DNA of 47,959 nt. Source: Candidatus Zixiibacteriota bacterium (GTDB lineage: Bacteria; Zixibacteria; MSB-5A5; GN15; FEB-12). Each line of letters starts with the position of its first letter. Position 1 is the first letter of the stretch. The DNA lies in NCBI GenBank assembly GCA_021163775.1, contig JAGGTI010000066.1:1-47959 (forward strand), written 5' to 3'. Made by a program: the position numbers and the translations under genes. Under the pieces are notes generated by a model. It was given only the letters and a program-made list of their open reading frames with translations, did no database searches and had not been told where the DNA came from. Positions 37,780 through 47,665 of the stretch are shown here, in pieces.

Positions 37780-40206
37780 ATGAATCTTGAGCGCCAACGC
37801 ATTGAAACAATCTTCCTTGAAGAGGAGATGAAATCCTCTTATCTCGACTACTCGATGTCGGTTATTACTAACCGCGCTTTGCCCGATATTCGCGATGGAC
37901 TCAAGCCGTCCAACCGGCGTATCCTGGTCGCTATGAACGATCTTGGTTTGGCCCCCGGTAAAGCGTTTAGAAAATGTGCCAAGATCGCCGGTGATACTTC
38001 AGGTAACTACCATCCACACGGTGAGCAGGTTGTGTATCCGACTCTGGTTCGGATGGCGCAGGATTTCAACATGCGCTACCCGCTTGTCGATGGACAAGGA
38101 AACTTCGGTTCGATTGATGGCGACGGTGCCGCCGCTATGCGTTACACTGAAGCTCGCCTGACCCCGATAGCGATGGAACTCCTGGCCGATCTCGACAAAG
38201 AGACGGTCGATTTCATGGATAACTACGACGCCACCATGCAGGAACCAGTGGTGTTGCCAGGTCGGTTCCCGAACATGATCTGCAATGGGGCGACCGGTAT
38301 CGCAGTGGGGATGGCGACCAATATTCCGCCACAGAACCTGAGCGAAATTGCCGAGGCAATAGCCCGAGTTATCGATGATCCAAAATGTACTAACGAAGAT
38401 TTGCTGGAAATCGTTCCCGGTCCTGATTTTCCAACCGGTGGCATCATCAACGGCCACGAAGGAATCCGTCAGGCTTATACCACTGGTAAAGGTCATATCC
38501 CTGTTCGTGCCCGCGCCATCGTAGAGCATATGCGCAATGGCAAGGAAGCTATTGTTGTTACCGAACTGCCTTTCCAGGTCAATAAATCAAATCTCCTGGA
38601 GAAAATTGCTGACCTGGTCCATGATAAGAAGATTGAGGGTATCTCTGATTTGCGCGACGAGTCCGACCGTGATGGTATGCGGATTGTTATCGAACTCAAG
38701 CGCGATGTTCAAGCTGATGTGATTCTCAATCAACTGTATCAACACACTACTATGCAGACGACGTTTTCGGTGACGATGCTCGGTCTTGATAAAGGTGTGC
38801 CGAAGTTGATGACTCTCAAGGAACTTCTGGTCGCTTTTGTCGAACACCGCCACGAAGTGGTAGTTCGACGCACTAAGTACTTGAAGAGGAAGGCTGAAGA
38901 GCGGGCGCATATTCTTGAAGGTTACAAAATCGCCCTTGATCATATTGATGAAGTCATCAAGCTGATCAGGAGTTCCAAAGATACTCCTACAGCGCGAACC
39001 GGCTTGATAAAGAAATTCAAGCTGTCTGAGATTCAGGCTAACGCCATTCTCGATATGCGGCTGGCCCGTCTCACCGGTCTGGAACGCCAGAAGATCGAAG
39101 AAGAGTACCTGGAACTGATCAAAAAGATCGCTCAGTATAGGGGCATTCTCGATTCCAAGGCGCGTCGGATGCGAATCATTAAAGACGAAACTGCCGAGTT
39201 GGAACGGAAATTTGGCGATGAGCGTCGGACTGAGATTCAGGATGCGGCCGAAGAGTTGTCGGTGGAAGATCTGATCGCTGAAGAAGATGTCGTTATGACG
39301 ATTTCACACCTCGGCTATGTCAAACGGTTGTCAGTCACCGCCTACCGCAAACAGCAACGAGGTGGGCGTGGGGTCAAAGGTATTGCCACCAAAGAAGAAG
39401 ACTTCGCCGAACATATTTTTGTAGCCTCCACCCATGATTACATCCTCTTTTTCTCCGATCAGGGTCGTTGTTACTGGGTAAAAGTGCATGAGATTCCTAT
39501 CGGTGGCAAACTGGCCAAAGGAAAACCTATTGTCAACCTGTGTCAAATGGATAAGAAAGAACGGGTGGCCGGATTTGTCAGGGCGCGATCGTTCGCCGAA
39601 GAGAAATACGTGGTAATGGCAACCCGTCAGGGCGTGATTAAGAAAACTTTGCTTGAGGCTTTCTCTCATCCACGCAAGGCGGGTGTCGCGGCGATGACGA
39701 TAAACGGCCACGATGATGAACTAATCGAAGCCGCTATCACTGATGGTACTTATGAAATCGTCCTGGCCACCCGCAAGGGTATGGCTATTCGATTCCCCGA
39801 GGATAAAGTCCGGTCAATGGGCCGCACCGCCTATGGTGTGAAAGGGATCAATATTGCTAAAGACGACTACGTTATCGGTATGGTCGCGGTTGGCCGTGAC
39901 AGCTCCCTTCTGGTTGTCACCGAAAACGGTTACGGTAAGCGGACTTCCATTGAAGACTACCGGATGACCAACCGGGGCGGTAAAGGGATTATCAACATCA
40001 AGACCACGGAGCGCAACGGCAATGTGGTGGCTATCAAAGAAGTCCTCGACTCTGATGAGTTAATTCTTATCACCAAGCAGGGTATCGCCAACCGTCAGGC
40101 GGTCGAGCAGATCAAGGTTATCGGTCGCAACACCCAGGGGGTGAGGCTGATAAATCTTGGTGAAGGTGATTTGGTGACTGATGTTGCCCGCGTGGTGCAG
40201 GAATAG
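37780..40206 (+). CDS. gyrA: DNA gyrase subunit A
   Basis: [59 protein letters not shown]; GyrA-box [11 protein letters not shown]; six C-terminal blade-like repeats. Confidence 0.97.
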   Translation: MNLERQRIETIFLEEEMKSSYLDYSMSVITNRALPDIRDGLKPSNRRILVAMNDLGLAPGKAFRKCAKIAGDTSGNYHPHGEQVVYPTLVRMAQDFNMRYPLVDGQGNFGSIDGDGAAAMRYTEARLTPIAMELLADLDKETVDFMDNYDATMQEPVVLPGRFPNMICNGATGIAVGMATNIPPQNLSEIAEAIARVIDDPKCTNEDLLEIVPGPDFPTGGIINGHEGIRQAYTTGKGHIPVRARAIVEHMRNGKEAIVVTELPFQVNKSNLLEKIADLVHDKKIEGISDLRDESDRDGMRIVIELKRDVQADVILNQLYQHTTMQTTFSVTMLGLDKGVPKLMTLKELLVAFVEHRHEVVVRRTKYLKRKAEERAHILEGYKIALDHIDEVIKLIRSSKDTPTARTGLIKKFKLSEIQANAILDMRLARLTGLERQKIEEEYLELIKKIAQYRGILDSKARRMRIIKDETAELERKFGDERRTEIQDAAEELSVEDLIAEEDVVMTISHLGYVKRLSVTAYRKQQRGGRGVKGIATKEEDFAEHIFVASTHDYILFFSDQGRCYWVKVHEIPIGGKLAKGKPIVNLCQMDKKERVAGFVRARSFAEEKYVVMATRQGVIKKTLLEAFSHPRKAGVAAMTINGHDDELIEAAITDGTYEIVLATRKGMAIRFPEDKVRSMGRTAYGVKGINIAKDDYVIGMVAVGRDSSLLVVTENGYGKRTSIEDYRMTNRGGKGIINIKTTERNGNVVAIKEVLDSDELILITKQGIANRQAVEQIKVIGRNTQGVRLINLGEGDLVTDVARVVQE

Positions 40207-40227
40207 ACTGTGGTAACAGGCAGTACG

Positions 40228-40701
40228 TCAGTTGTCGAACTTAAGTGCAACGTTGAAAGTCAGTTCCTTTTCATTGGTTGAGTAGTCCAACCAAAGGACA
40301 ACGTCTTTATTGGACAATTGGGAAGCTATGATTCCCATAGCATCTGCAAACAGATCTCGCTGGGAAAATCCGATACCGCGCTGGTCTTGCCAAGCCTCAT
40401 ACATGAAGCCGGCCGTGAACGATATAACCGGCCCCATCACTTTGATCCCAGGGAGTGGCAGGCACTTGCTGAACTCGTTGAGTAGGGCAGAGCCGTAGTA
40501 GTGCTGGGCTTTGTCCGGGACGGCGAACGAGTAACCATGCTCGTTGGACTGATAGTACCAGGGATCATAGCTCGGTAGGTCGAAAGCAACTGAGCTTGAG
40601 GGCGACAGCATCAGAATCAACAGGACAAGGATTATCATCAGGCCGGTCGCTTTGGCAGGCCGAGTGACGATTGCGGATAATGTAATAAAAAATGGTTCCA
40701 T
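40228..40701 (-). CDS. Hypothetical exported protein, YfiM/DUF2279-like
   Basis: Signal/TM at N-terminus; AVPDKAQHYYGSALLNEF...YEAWQDQ...FSQRDLFADAMGIIAS resembles the DKxxH...S..D...N..G pattern. Confidence 0.55.
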   Translation of the reverse strand: MEPFFITLSAIVTRPAKATGLMIILVLLILMLSPSSSVAFDLPSYDPWYYQSNEHGYSFAVPDKAQHYYGSALLNEFSKCLPLPGIKVMGPVISFTAGFMYEAWQDQRGIGFSQRDLFADAMGIIASQLSNKDVVLWLDYSTNEKELTFNVALKFDN

Positions 40702-40907
40702 AGCCCGGTACTGTTCAAATACTATGCCCAGCGGTAATCAGCGGGAAGGTTTCGTAATCTATTGTCAGACAACAAGTATGAGATGTGCATCACTGTGCAC
40801 CCTCCGAACCTGACGGAACAATTTGTGAAACATCACAACCGATCTGCGATTTTAGGCAAGTCCCGACTGTTACTGGGTTTGTGGGCATTTCATAGCATGT
40901 AGTTACT

Positions 40908-41061
40908 GCAGGTTCTGCCAATCCGCTCTTGGTTTATGCGGTCGCAGACAGAACACCACGGCTTTAGCCGTGGATGAATGAGCATACCTCGTCTTTGCGT
41001 TAGCAGAGGTGAGGTCGATTCAAATGAATCGTAACAGCTAGGACCCCGGGTTTACCCGGGG
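40908..41061. mobile_element. Compact multi-hairpin element, possibly an IS200/IS605-like end or omega-RNA-like remnant
   Basis: Two 18-nt hairpins with identical TTTA loops (ccacggc-ttta-gccgtgg at 40956-40973; ccccggg-ttta-cccgggg at 41044-41061) and intervening hairpins at 40986-41010 and 41016-41031. Confidence 0.45.
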
Positions 41062-41191
41062 GTATCTATGTTTGCTTACGTTTCCCAATACACAGTTGCC
41101 CCGATTTTGAGGTCTGTCTATATTGCAATCCTAATGTAGGCTGATTGGAGATTATTCTGTGGTGACCTCAAGGGTCGCCGTTTGTTTACTT

Positions 41192-42142
41192 ATGCCGTAC
41201 GCAGGTGAGTTCTCCGCTTTGGCGACCGCTGTATGTTGGTCGTTTACCGCTATCTTTTTTTCTGAAGCCGGACGCCGGATCGGATCGTTTCGAGTTAACT
41301 CTATTCGGCTTCTGTTTGCGGTAGCGATCTACACTATCGTGCTGTTGCTCACCACTGGTCGCATATTCCCCGAAGACCTGAATCGTGACCAGGCACTCAT
41401 TCTGGCCTTGTCCGGTTTGATCGGTTTGGTTATTGGTGATGGTTGTGGTTTCAAAGCGCTGGTGATGATCGGTCCTCGCCTGACAACGCTTCTCTGGGGT
41501 ACTGCGCCGATTATGGCTGTAGCCATCGCCTGGTTGTTCTTAGGCGAACAGCTTAACTTGGTGCATATGTCCGGTGTTGCTGTCACAATTGTCGGCGTGA
41601 GTTGGGTAGTCTCCGAACGACGCTTCAAAAATCAGAATAATTTTAATCTGTCTGCAGACCATCCTGATTCCGGCACACTGACAAAAGGTGTCCTGCTTGG
41701 TCTGATGGCCGCTTTTGGTCAGGCCGCCGGGTTGGTGCTCTCAAAGTACGCTATGCTAAACGCCGGAGGTACGCTTGATGCACTACCCGCTTCGTTTTTG
41801 CGGATGTTGTCATCGGCGATTATGATCTGGCTGTTCGCCGCCCTGCGCGGCAAGCTGATTGATACTTTGCGCGGTTTGCGCCATACTCCCGCTATGTTCT
41901 ATGCCCTGGGTGGGGCAGTGTTCGGTCCATTCTTAGGTGTCTGGACATCGCTCATCGCTGTTGCTTCCATTCCGGCCGGGATCGCCGCTACGCTCAACGC
42001 CACAACGCCGATCTGGATCATTCCCAATGTGATTATGTTTTACAAAGAAAGGGTATCGCTCCGCGCTGTTTTCGGTGCTATCATCGCCGTGGTAGGGGTA
42101 GCGATTCTGTTTTTGGCAAATGAAATATCTGGACTATTCTAA
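41192..42142 (+). CDS. EamA/DMT-family transporter (second copy)
   Basis: MPYAGEFSALATAVCWSFTAIFFSEAGRRIGSF..., multi-TM with EamA repeats. GTG at 41159 is an alternative start. Confidence 0.85.
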   Translation: MPYAGEFSALATAVCWSFTAIFFSEAGRRIGSFRVNSIRLLFAVAIYTIVLLLTTGRIFPEDLNRDQALILALSGLIGLVIGDGCGFKALVMIGPRLTTLLWGTAPIMAVAIAWLFLGEQLNLVHMSGVAVTIVGVSWVVSERRFKNQNNFNLSADHPDSGTLTKGVLLGLMAAFGQAAGLVLSKYAMLNAGGTLDALPASFLRMLSSAIMIWLFAALRGKLIDTLRGLRHTPAMFYALGGAVFGPFLGVWTSLIAVASIPAGIAATLNATTPIWIIPNVIMFYKERVSLRAVFGAIIAVVGVAILFLANEISGLF

Positions 42143-43043
42143 ACTGGCCGCCTTCCGAGCGCAATACTATCCCGATGAGAATGCAACGGACTATGTTGAT
42201 GTTCGATACTTTTTTGGTCCCGATGCGCTGAACCCGGCGACGATCTCAATCAGATACAATCATGATCCGTTTGTCTTGTCCGACCCGGTCATTGATAGTT
42301 TCGCCAGAGAAGTTAGCGATCAGATGCGATCGGAAGGCCGCCTGCATGACGGCCCCCCGGTTATGAAATTGGTCACCTACGATTTTGACAGCCAGTCGCC
42401 TCACCTGGGCGTGCAACCGACCGACTACGCCCTTCAGGCGGGAACCTGTTTTGCTCTCGATTTTCCTCATCGGTTCTTTCATAATTATGGTGGGACCCTT
42501 CGTGACTATTACCGACAGGACTGTACAACTCCGACAGTCGACAACAACCCGTTGGCAATTTGTCTTGGAGTGTGTGGCTGTCTAATCGTGGAAGATAATG
42601 GACAGAAGTATTTGTTGGCGGTGAAACGTTCGGGTCATCTCGCTTCGCTGGAGAACACGATTGGGCCATCCGTGGCGGGAGTGGTCGACTATTCGTCCGT
42701 CCATACTAATCTCGCCGAACTGAACGAGTCTGCCCTCGGTTTGGAAATCGAAGAAGAACTGTTCCTCAAGCGCGAAGAGTTTGCAATTGTTCCGCTTGCC
42801 TGGGCGATCGAGCTATTCCGAGGTGAACGCCCGCAACTATTCAGCTTGATCCGGACGAATTTGAATCGCCGGTCAATTCAGATTAGATTAGAATCAATCC
42901 CGCAGAATAGGCGTGAATTCGAGAGCTTTGAGTTTGTTCCGTTGGATGATTCTTATGTTTTAGATTTTTCACATCTGAAAGCGTTCAATTACGAAGCCCG
43001 CATGAATGTGATGTTGATGCGTAAGTACCTGACAGTTTCGTAG
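42120..43043 (+). CDS. Hypothetical protein with degenerate NUDIX-like motif
   Basis: GPSVAGVVDYSSVHTNLAELNESALGLEIEEELFL resembles a NUDIX box; overlaps the EamA gene by 23 bp. Confidence 0.55.
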   Translation: MKYLDYSKLAAFRAQYYPDENATDYVDVRYFFGPDALNPATISIRYNHDPFVLSDPVIDSFAREVSDQMRSEGRLHDGPPVMKLVTYDFDSQSPHLGVQPTDYALQAGTCFALDFPHRFFHNYGGTLRDYYRQDCTTPTVDNNPLAICLGVCGCLIVEDNGQKYLLAVKRSGHLASLENTIGPSVAGVVDYSSVHTNLAELNESALGLEIEEELFLKREEFAIVPLAWAIELFRGERPQLFSLIRTNLNRRSIQIRLESIPQNRREFESFEFVPLDDSYVLDFSHLKAFNYEARMNVMLMRKYLTVS

Positions 43044-43345
43044 GTCGGATTCACGAGTCGTGAGCGGAGCAATCGACGAGCAACCCGACTCTTTTTTGTT
43101 CTAAAGGAGAATTGTCGGGTCTCTCGCTCAAATGGTTGTTGCTCGAACCCGACCTACAAATCTTTGTCATTCCCGAGGTATGTAGGTCGGCGTTCCGAAG
43201 TCCCGACTCTGACGGGACGGAGAAACCCGACATATTGTGGGCGGCAGATGCCCTCGTTTGCTCCCCACGGGACCCGCTCTGCAAGATCTTCGTGGAGGGT
43301 GACAGAGAGACCCCGCAGAACAGACCCATATCGCTCGCAGAATAG
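43040..43345. repeat. Intergenic mosaic repeat, copy 4 (compound)
   Basis: gtaggtcggattcacgagtcgtgagcggagcaatcgacgagcaacccgac; aacccgacctac; tgtaggtcggcgttccgaagtcccgactctgacgggacggagaaacccgac. Confidence 0.7.
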
Positions 43346-43354
43346 GTCTCTGCT

Positions 43355-44281
43355 CTAGAATATCCGTGCGGTTAGTATCGGTTCGGTGCTCATCTTCTTA
43401 CCCCGCCAGTGACTACCAAGGAACAAGTTTACCCAACCAGGATCGCTCGTCTCATAGAAATACGGATACTCTTTCATGTCTTTATGGAACTCGCCCCGCT
43501 CGGTGCGGAAATTCACATAACTTCGTGCACCATACGAACGACCATGTTTGGGGCCAACCAATGTCGTCATATACTGGCCAAGCGTGCGATCAAACGTGAT
43601 TATCATAGAAAGCGTGTCACCGATATCACCAAAGCCATCAAGCATAAATGTGGGGGGGAGATCACAGCAATTTAGTTGTGTCGCGATTTGCTCAAACCTG
43701 AATACCAGGTCAAGCCGACCAGTGTTGGATTGGGTGCGTCCGATATCAATATTGCGACCCAGGTTGTCGCTACAATGAACGGCGAATATCCCCAGAATAC
43801 CTTCACCCCAGACCCTGTCGCCGGGGAGAGTATCGACCACGAACCGTAAAGCCAGCGCGGTTCGGTGAGCATTGAGTTTAAGTCGGATCGAATTTCCTAC
43901 CGGCCAGCCTTCGGAACGACGCGGCAGGGTAACATAGAGTTGGTCGCCCAAACCCAGGTTAGAGAACATAATAATCTTGGTGACATCCTTCAGAGCATTT
44001 TCGAGCCGATCCACCTGCTTGTAAGCCCAGCTAAAGATTTCCTGGCGCTTCAGGAGCAAATTGGCCGCTTTCTCAGAGCTTGGGGTCACGATAAATTGCT
44101 CGTGCGAACCAGCGGGCACATTTATGTCAGTTATAGCCACACTGTCAGCAGTGGCGATTGGTTCCTTCGTTACAGTTGCGGGAGTGTCATCTTCATTGTT
44201 TGAGCAACCCGGCCCGGTCAGTATAAGGGTCAGCGCTGTTAGCAGGATCATTCCCGTGGGTATCATACTTCGTTTGAGCAT
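43355..44281 (-). CDS. Hypothetical lipoprotein
   Basis: MLKRSMIPTGMILLTALTLILTGPGCSN: lipobox-like signal peptide. Confidence 0.65.
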   Translation of the reverse strand: MLKRSMIPTGMILLTALTLILTGPGCSNNEDDTPATVTKEPIATADSVAITDINVPAGSHEQFIVTPSSEKAANLLLKRQEIFSWAYKQVDRLENALKDVTKIIMFSNLGLGDQLYVTLPRRSEGWPVGNSIRLKLNAHRTALALRFVVDTLPGDRVWGEGILGIFAVHCSDNLGRNIDIGRTQSNTGRLDLVFRFEQIATQLNCCDLPPTFMLDGFGDIGDTLSMIITFDRTLGQYMTTLVGPKHGRSYGARSYVNFRTERGEFHKDMKEYPYFYETSDPGWVNLFLGSHWRGKKMSTEPILTARIF

Positions 44282-44523
44282 CGTATCTCCAGACACAAAA
44301 TAATCTCATTTTTATTCGCCGTTGACCGCTGAGCTTTATACCACCATGGCCGTGCCGGTAAAACGACCGGTTCTTAAGTCATCTAACGCTTAGTTAGCTT
44401 TGTCAAATAGTAGTTGGACGATAGCTTGCGACAACTACCGGAACCAAAGATAGTTGGGGCAATAAGTCTGGTTGACTGATGATAAAAGAGCGCATAACTT
44501 TAGTTTACAAAAAGGTGTATCGT

Positions 44524-44685
44524 ATGAACAGATTTCTAATGGCCGGAAGTGTCAGTATGGGATCGTGGGGTGGCTGGTGGTTAGGTTCCCAGGTGAATAT
44601 CTGGCTGGCGCTGGTATTGGGTGCGGTTGGTGGCGGGTTGGGATTATATCTTTATCGTCGTTATTTAAGCGAGATGCTGGAATGA
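44524..44685 (+). CDS. Small membrane protein, 53 aa
   Basis: MNRFLMAGSVSMGSWGGWWLGSQVNIWLALVLGAVGGGLGLYLYRRYLSEMLE; ATGA overlap with the downstream pcm-like gene. Confidence 0.6.
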   Translation: MNRFLMAGSVSMGSWGGWWLGSQVNIWLALVLGAVGGGLGLYLYRRYLSEMLE

Positions 44686-45422
44686 TTAAAGGGGTAAAAA
44701 TAAACCGGCTGATGAGCGGTTTGTTGCTGTTGCCGATGCTATTCATACTATTTGCCGCTGGTTGTTCAGCCGCTTCTGACGACACCACCTACACCAGCGC
44801 GCGACATCTGATGGTCGAGCGCCAAATCGAAGCGCGTGGAATTGAAGACGTGCGTTTGCTTGACGCTATGCGCCGGGTTGAAAGGCATCTGTTTGTGCCG
44901 ATGCCGTACACGCCCTATGCCTACACCGATGGTCCCCTGCCGATCGGCGAGGATCAGACAATTTCACAACCGTACATCGTGGCCGTCATGACCGAACTGC
45001 TTGAACTGGACGAGGGCGACAGGGTGCTTGAGATTGGCACCGGTTCCGGTTATCAAGCGGCAATATTGGGTGAACTGGCTCTAGAGGTTTACACTATTGA
45101 GATTGTCAAATCATTGGGTCTGAGGTCAGCCGCGCTACTTGATTCACTCGGATACGAGAATATCACGGTTCGAATTGGCGACGGCTACGTTGGATGGCTG
45201 GAGCAGGCACCGTTTGACGCCATAATTCTCACTGCCGCTCCGTCGCAGATTCCCCAGCTGTTACTGGATCAACTGGCCGAAGGCGGTCGATTGGTGGCAC
45301 CGGTCGGCGAGGGTTATCAGATGTTGCAACTGGTTGAAAAACAAGACGGTAAGCTGAAATACCAGGATGTTATCCCGGTTCGTTTTGTTCCTATGACCGG
45401 TGAAGCGCAAAAGCAGGATTAG
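44682..45422 (+). CDS. pcm: Protein-L-isoaspartate O-methyltransferase with lipoprotein-type signal peptide
   Basis: MVERQIEARGIEDVRLLDAMRRVERHLFVP...ISQPYIVAVMTELLELDEGDRVLEIGTGSGYQAAILGELA..VYTIEI...FDAIILTAAPSQIPQLLLDQLAEGGRLVAPVG; N-terminal LLLLPMLFILFAAGCSA lipobox. Confidence 0.92.
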   Translation: MIKGVKINRLMSGLLLLPMLFILFAAGCSAASDDTTYTSARHLMVERQIEARGIEDVRLLDAMRRVERHLFVPMPYTPYAYTDGPLPIGEDQTISQPYIVAVMTELLELDEGDRVLEIGTGSGYQAAILGELALEVYTIEIVKSLGLRSAALLDSLGYENITVRIGDGYVGWLEQAPFDAIILTAAPSQIPQLLLDQLAEGGRLVAPVGEGYQMLQLVEKQDGKLKYQDVIPVRFVPMTGEAQKQD

Positions 45423-45454
45423 GCATCCCCAGAGCCGTTAGCTAACCCAGTCGG

Positions 45455-46102
45455 TTACTCAATCTCACTACATCTTAGAATTTCTTTTTGATTGGCTTGA
45501 AACCAGGCATTCCATTCACCTAGTAATTCTCGACTCTGGGCAAGGCTGTCGTTGGCTTCACGCTTCACCGGATCCTTTTTGGGGTCAACACCCTTTTTCG
45601 AAGGGGCTATAAATTGCATCAGACCGTAAGTGCCTATGCGGATACCCGGAAGAAACTCTTTGGCCACCCGCGATGGCAATTCTTTATGAATCTTTCTCAG
45701 GACTTCAACGCTGACCATGCTCATTTCCGAACCAGAGGCTTCAAGTAAGGCTCTGATTGTTTCCCAGTCATCATTAATCAGATCGCCCTGAATTTTGGTG
45801 GATATAGCCTGGCTGTATAGGTCTATTGCTTCATGGAATCCTTCGACCTCAACTATCTGTTCATCCGACCAATCCGGTTTAGGATTAAGCAGATCAGGTC
45901 CGAATTTCATTGCCAGAGCCAGTACCAAAACTACCACTGCCGCTGTTGGTAATGCTATGCCCTGTGTGAGAGAGTTGCCAGTTGTCTGTGAATCACTGGA
46001 TTCCTTACTGTTTACCTTGTGTGATTTTGCCCCCATTAGTCGTACGACTGTCACTACTACCAGTACGGCTGCCGCTATCCACAGTGTTATATCCCAGATC
46101 AT
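45455..46102 (-). CDS. Hypothetical protein with N-terminal TM segment(s)
   Basis: MIWDITLWIAAAVLVVVTVVRLMG...LPTAAVVVLVLALAMKFG. Confidence 0.6.
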   Translation of the reverse strand: MIWDITLWIAAAVLVVVTVVRLMGAKSHKVNSKESSDSQTTGNSLTQGIALPTAAVVVLVLALAMKFGPDLLNPKPDWSDEQIVEVEGFHEAIDLYSQAISTKIQGDLINDDWETIRALLEASGSEMSMVSVEVLRKIHKELPSRVAKEFLPGIRIGTYGLMQFIAPSKKGVDPKKDPVKREANDSLAQSRELLGEWNAWFQANQKEILRCSEIE

Positions 46103-46204
46103 TCCTTACTCCTTGACTGTCTCAGTGTCAGATTATATTAGGTTTGAACCTTATCAATAAGTATCGGCCACCTTGGATTTCTCGGTAGTGACATTTTTCA
46201 ATGA

Positions 46205-46699
46205 TCACTGCAATCCTATGGCGCAAGCGATTTTCCATGTTCCGATTTCTTGGCTCCAGACCGCCGTATAAGCACCTTGCAAAACCTGTTTGGTGTCATC
46301 AGCAGAACGCCTGAAAACAAACCGTCCGGTTTCATAGGCGATGCTGTCAATCAAACTGATGCTGTGACGATTGATTTCAATTTTGCCGCTACCCATAGTC
46401 ATAAACAGCAGGGTCGCCGAGGCTCTCAGAGTCATTCTCCCTCGCACTACCCTGCCATCGGGGGAAATTACCGCTCCATCTTCTGTAAATATCGATGTCA
46501 GCAAGGTACCATCTTCATCGGCGAGGGCCCTACTGATGACCATTTGAATACTATCGCTGGCGGCAGTAACGTCTTCCAGATCACCGGCCTGTGATAGTCC
46601 GCCAGTTATGATCCCAATTACAAGAGTCAGAAAAAAGTTCAACGATAGAATTTTATGGCTCTCAGGAGATCTCGATTTTGACTTGTTAATTTGTTTCAC
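46205..46699 (-). CDS. Exported SnoaL/DUF4440-like protein
   Basis: Signal-like FFLTLVIGIITGGLSQAG; DSIQMVISRALADEDGTLLTSIFTEDGAVISPDGRVVRGRMTLRA. GTG start overlaps the upstream TGA (GTGA). Confidence 0.65.
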   Translation of the reverse strand: MKQINKSKSRSPESHKILSLNFFLTLVIGIITGGLSQAGDLEDVTAASDSIQMVISRALADEDGTLLTSIFTEDGAVISPDGRVVRGRMTLRASATLLFMTMGSGKIEINRHSISLIDSIAYETGRFVFRRSADDTKQVLQGAYTAVWSQEIGTWKIACAIGLQ

Positions 46700-47196
46700 A
46701 GTCTCAGTTGCCCTACAAAGATACGTTCCATAGTCCAGGTACTATCAGCCAGCCGCCAATAGATAGTGTAGGCGCCGCTCCAAGCCGTATCCACCTTATC
46801 TTCAATCTGTCGGATCAGCTCAAGGTTTCCCACATCACGCACCACGTCATCGTGCTTGACCACCTGTTCAATTATTATGCGTTTATAGATCATTTTACAA
46901 TTAGCAAACTTCTCAAAAAGAAGCGGGGTGTATTTTGCAACCTTCTCTTGTCCGATGATAAATTTTCCTTCTGGCATCGCTATTTGTATGTCTTTAGGAA
47001 AGATAGACACCAACGAGGTCGAGTCCTGTCCGGCAAGAGATCGGGCAAAAATAGCTAAAGTGGTGTCGCTGATTGTGGTCACGTCTGAGACGTTGTTGGT
47101 CTTAGTTGGCTCATCAGCCAGAGTTAAGCCAGCGGTGATCGCCAGACTCATTGCCATCAGTAGAAGAACACCTTTGGTTCTCAAAGTTTTATTCAT
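46696..47196 (-). CDS. Exported SnoaL/DUF4440-like protein (paralog)
   Basis: MNKTLRTKGVLLLMAMSLAITAGLTLA signal peptide; TTLAIFARSLAGQDSTSLVSIFPKDIQIAMPEGKFIIGQEKVAK matches the neighbouring ORF pattern. Confidence 0.65.
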   Translation of the reverse strand: MNKTLRTKGVLLLMAMSLAITAGLTLADEPTKTNNVSDVTTISDTTLAIFARSLAGQDSTSLVSIFPKDIQIAMPEGKFIIGQEKVAKYTPLLFEKFANCKMIYKRIIIEQVVKHDDVVRDVGNLELIRQIEDKVDTAWSGAYTIYWRLADSTWTMERIFVGQLRL

Positions 47197-47311
47197 TTTC
47201 CGTCTCCATAACAAAATCACGCCGTCTCTTTAATACCGGCTCAACATCGGCAGGTCACCGGTATCCTCTCAGATTGATACAATTTAGCTACTTTTAAGTT
47301 CGGCGCAAGTG

Positions 47312-47665
47312 TCAGATGTTGGACTTTCCAGAACCAGGAGTGGATTGAATATCAATCGGTGGCTTGATTCCCGACAGGGCCTTCCTGAGCCGATGGTAGC
47401 GAAGAGACCCCACTGCGAAGGTGGCGACGCCAACTGGGAGAAAAGTCCAGCCGACAATCTCGATTGGCAGTGAATCGAAGAATTGGATAAAACTTACCCC
47501 AGCTACAAAAAGTGTCAACGCCGTTCTGATATAGGCCAGAAAGGTGTTCTGATTGGACAGTTTGGTCCGGTCGGTGGCCAGATAATCCCTGAGTTTCATG
47601 GCGAACCGATCGTCCTGGCCATAGATGTTCTCGTCAAACGTGTGTATACGAAACAATTGATTCAT
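47312..47665 (-). CDS. DUF202-family membrane protein
   Basis: RDYLATDRTKLSNQNTFLAYIRTALTLFVAGVSFIQFF: DUF202 signature and TM helices. Confidence 0.85.
   Translation of the reverse strand: MNQLFRIHTFDENIYGQDDRFAMKLRDYLATDRTKLSNQNTFLAYIRTALTLFVAGVSFIQFFDSLPIEIVGWTFLPVGVATFAVGSLRYHRLRKALSGIKPPIDIQSTPGSGKSNI

Noticed and set aside
44501-44520. ttacaaaaaggtgtatcg as a third copy of the edge repeat
   Set aside because: Only a short AT-rich stretch matches; the diagnostic gaagtgtgtaaaa block is missing.
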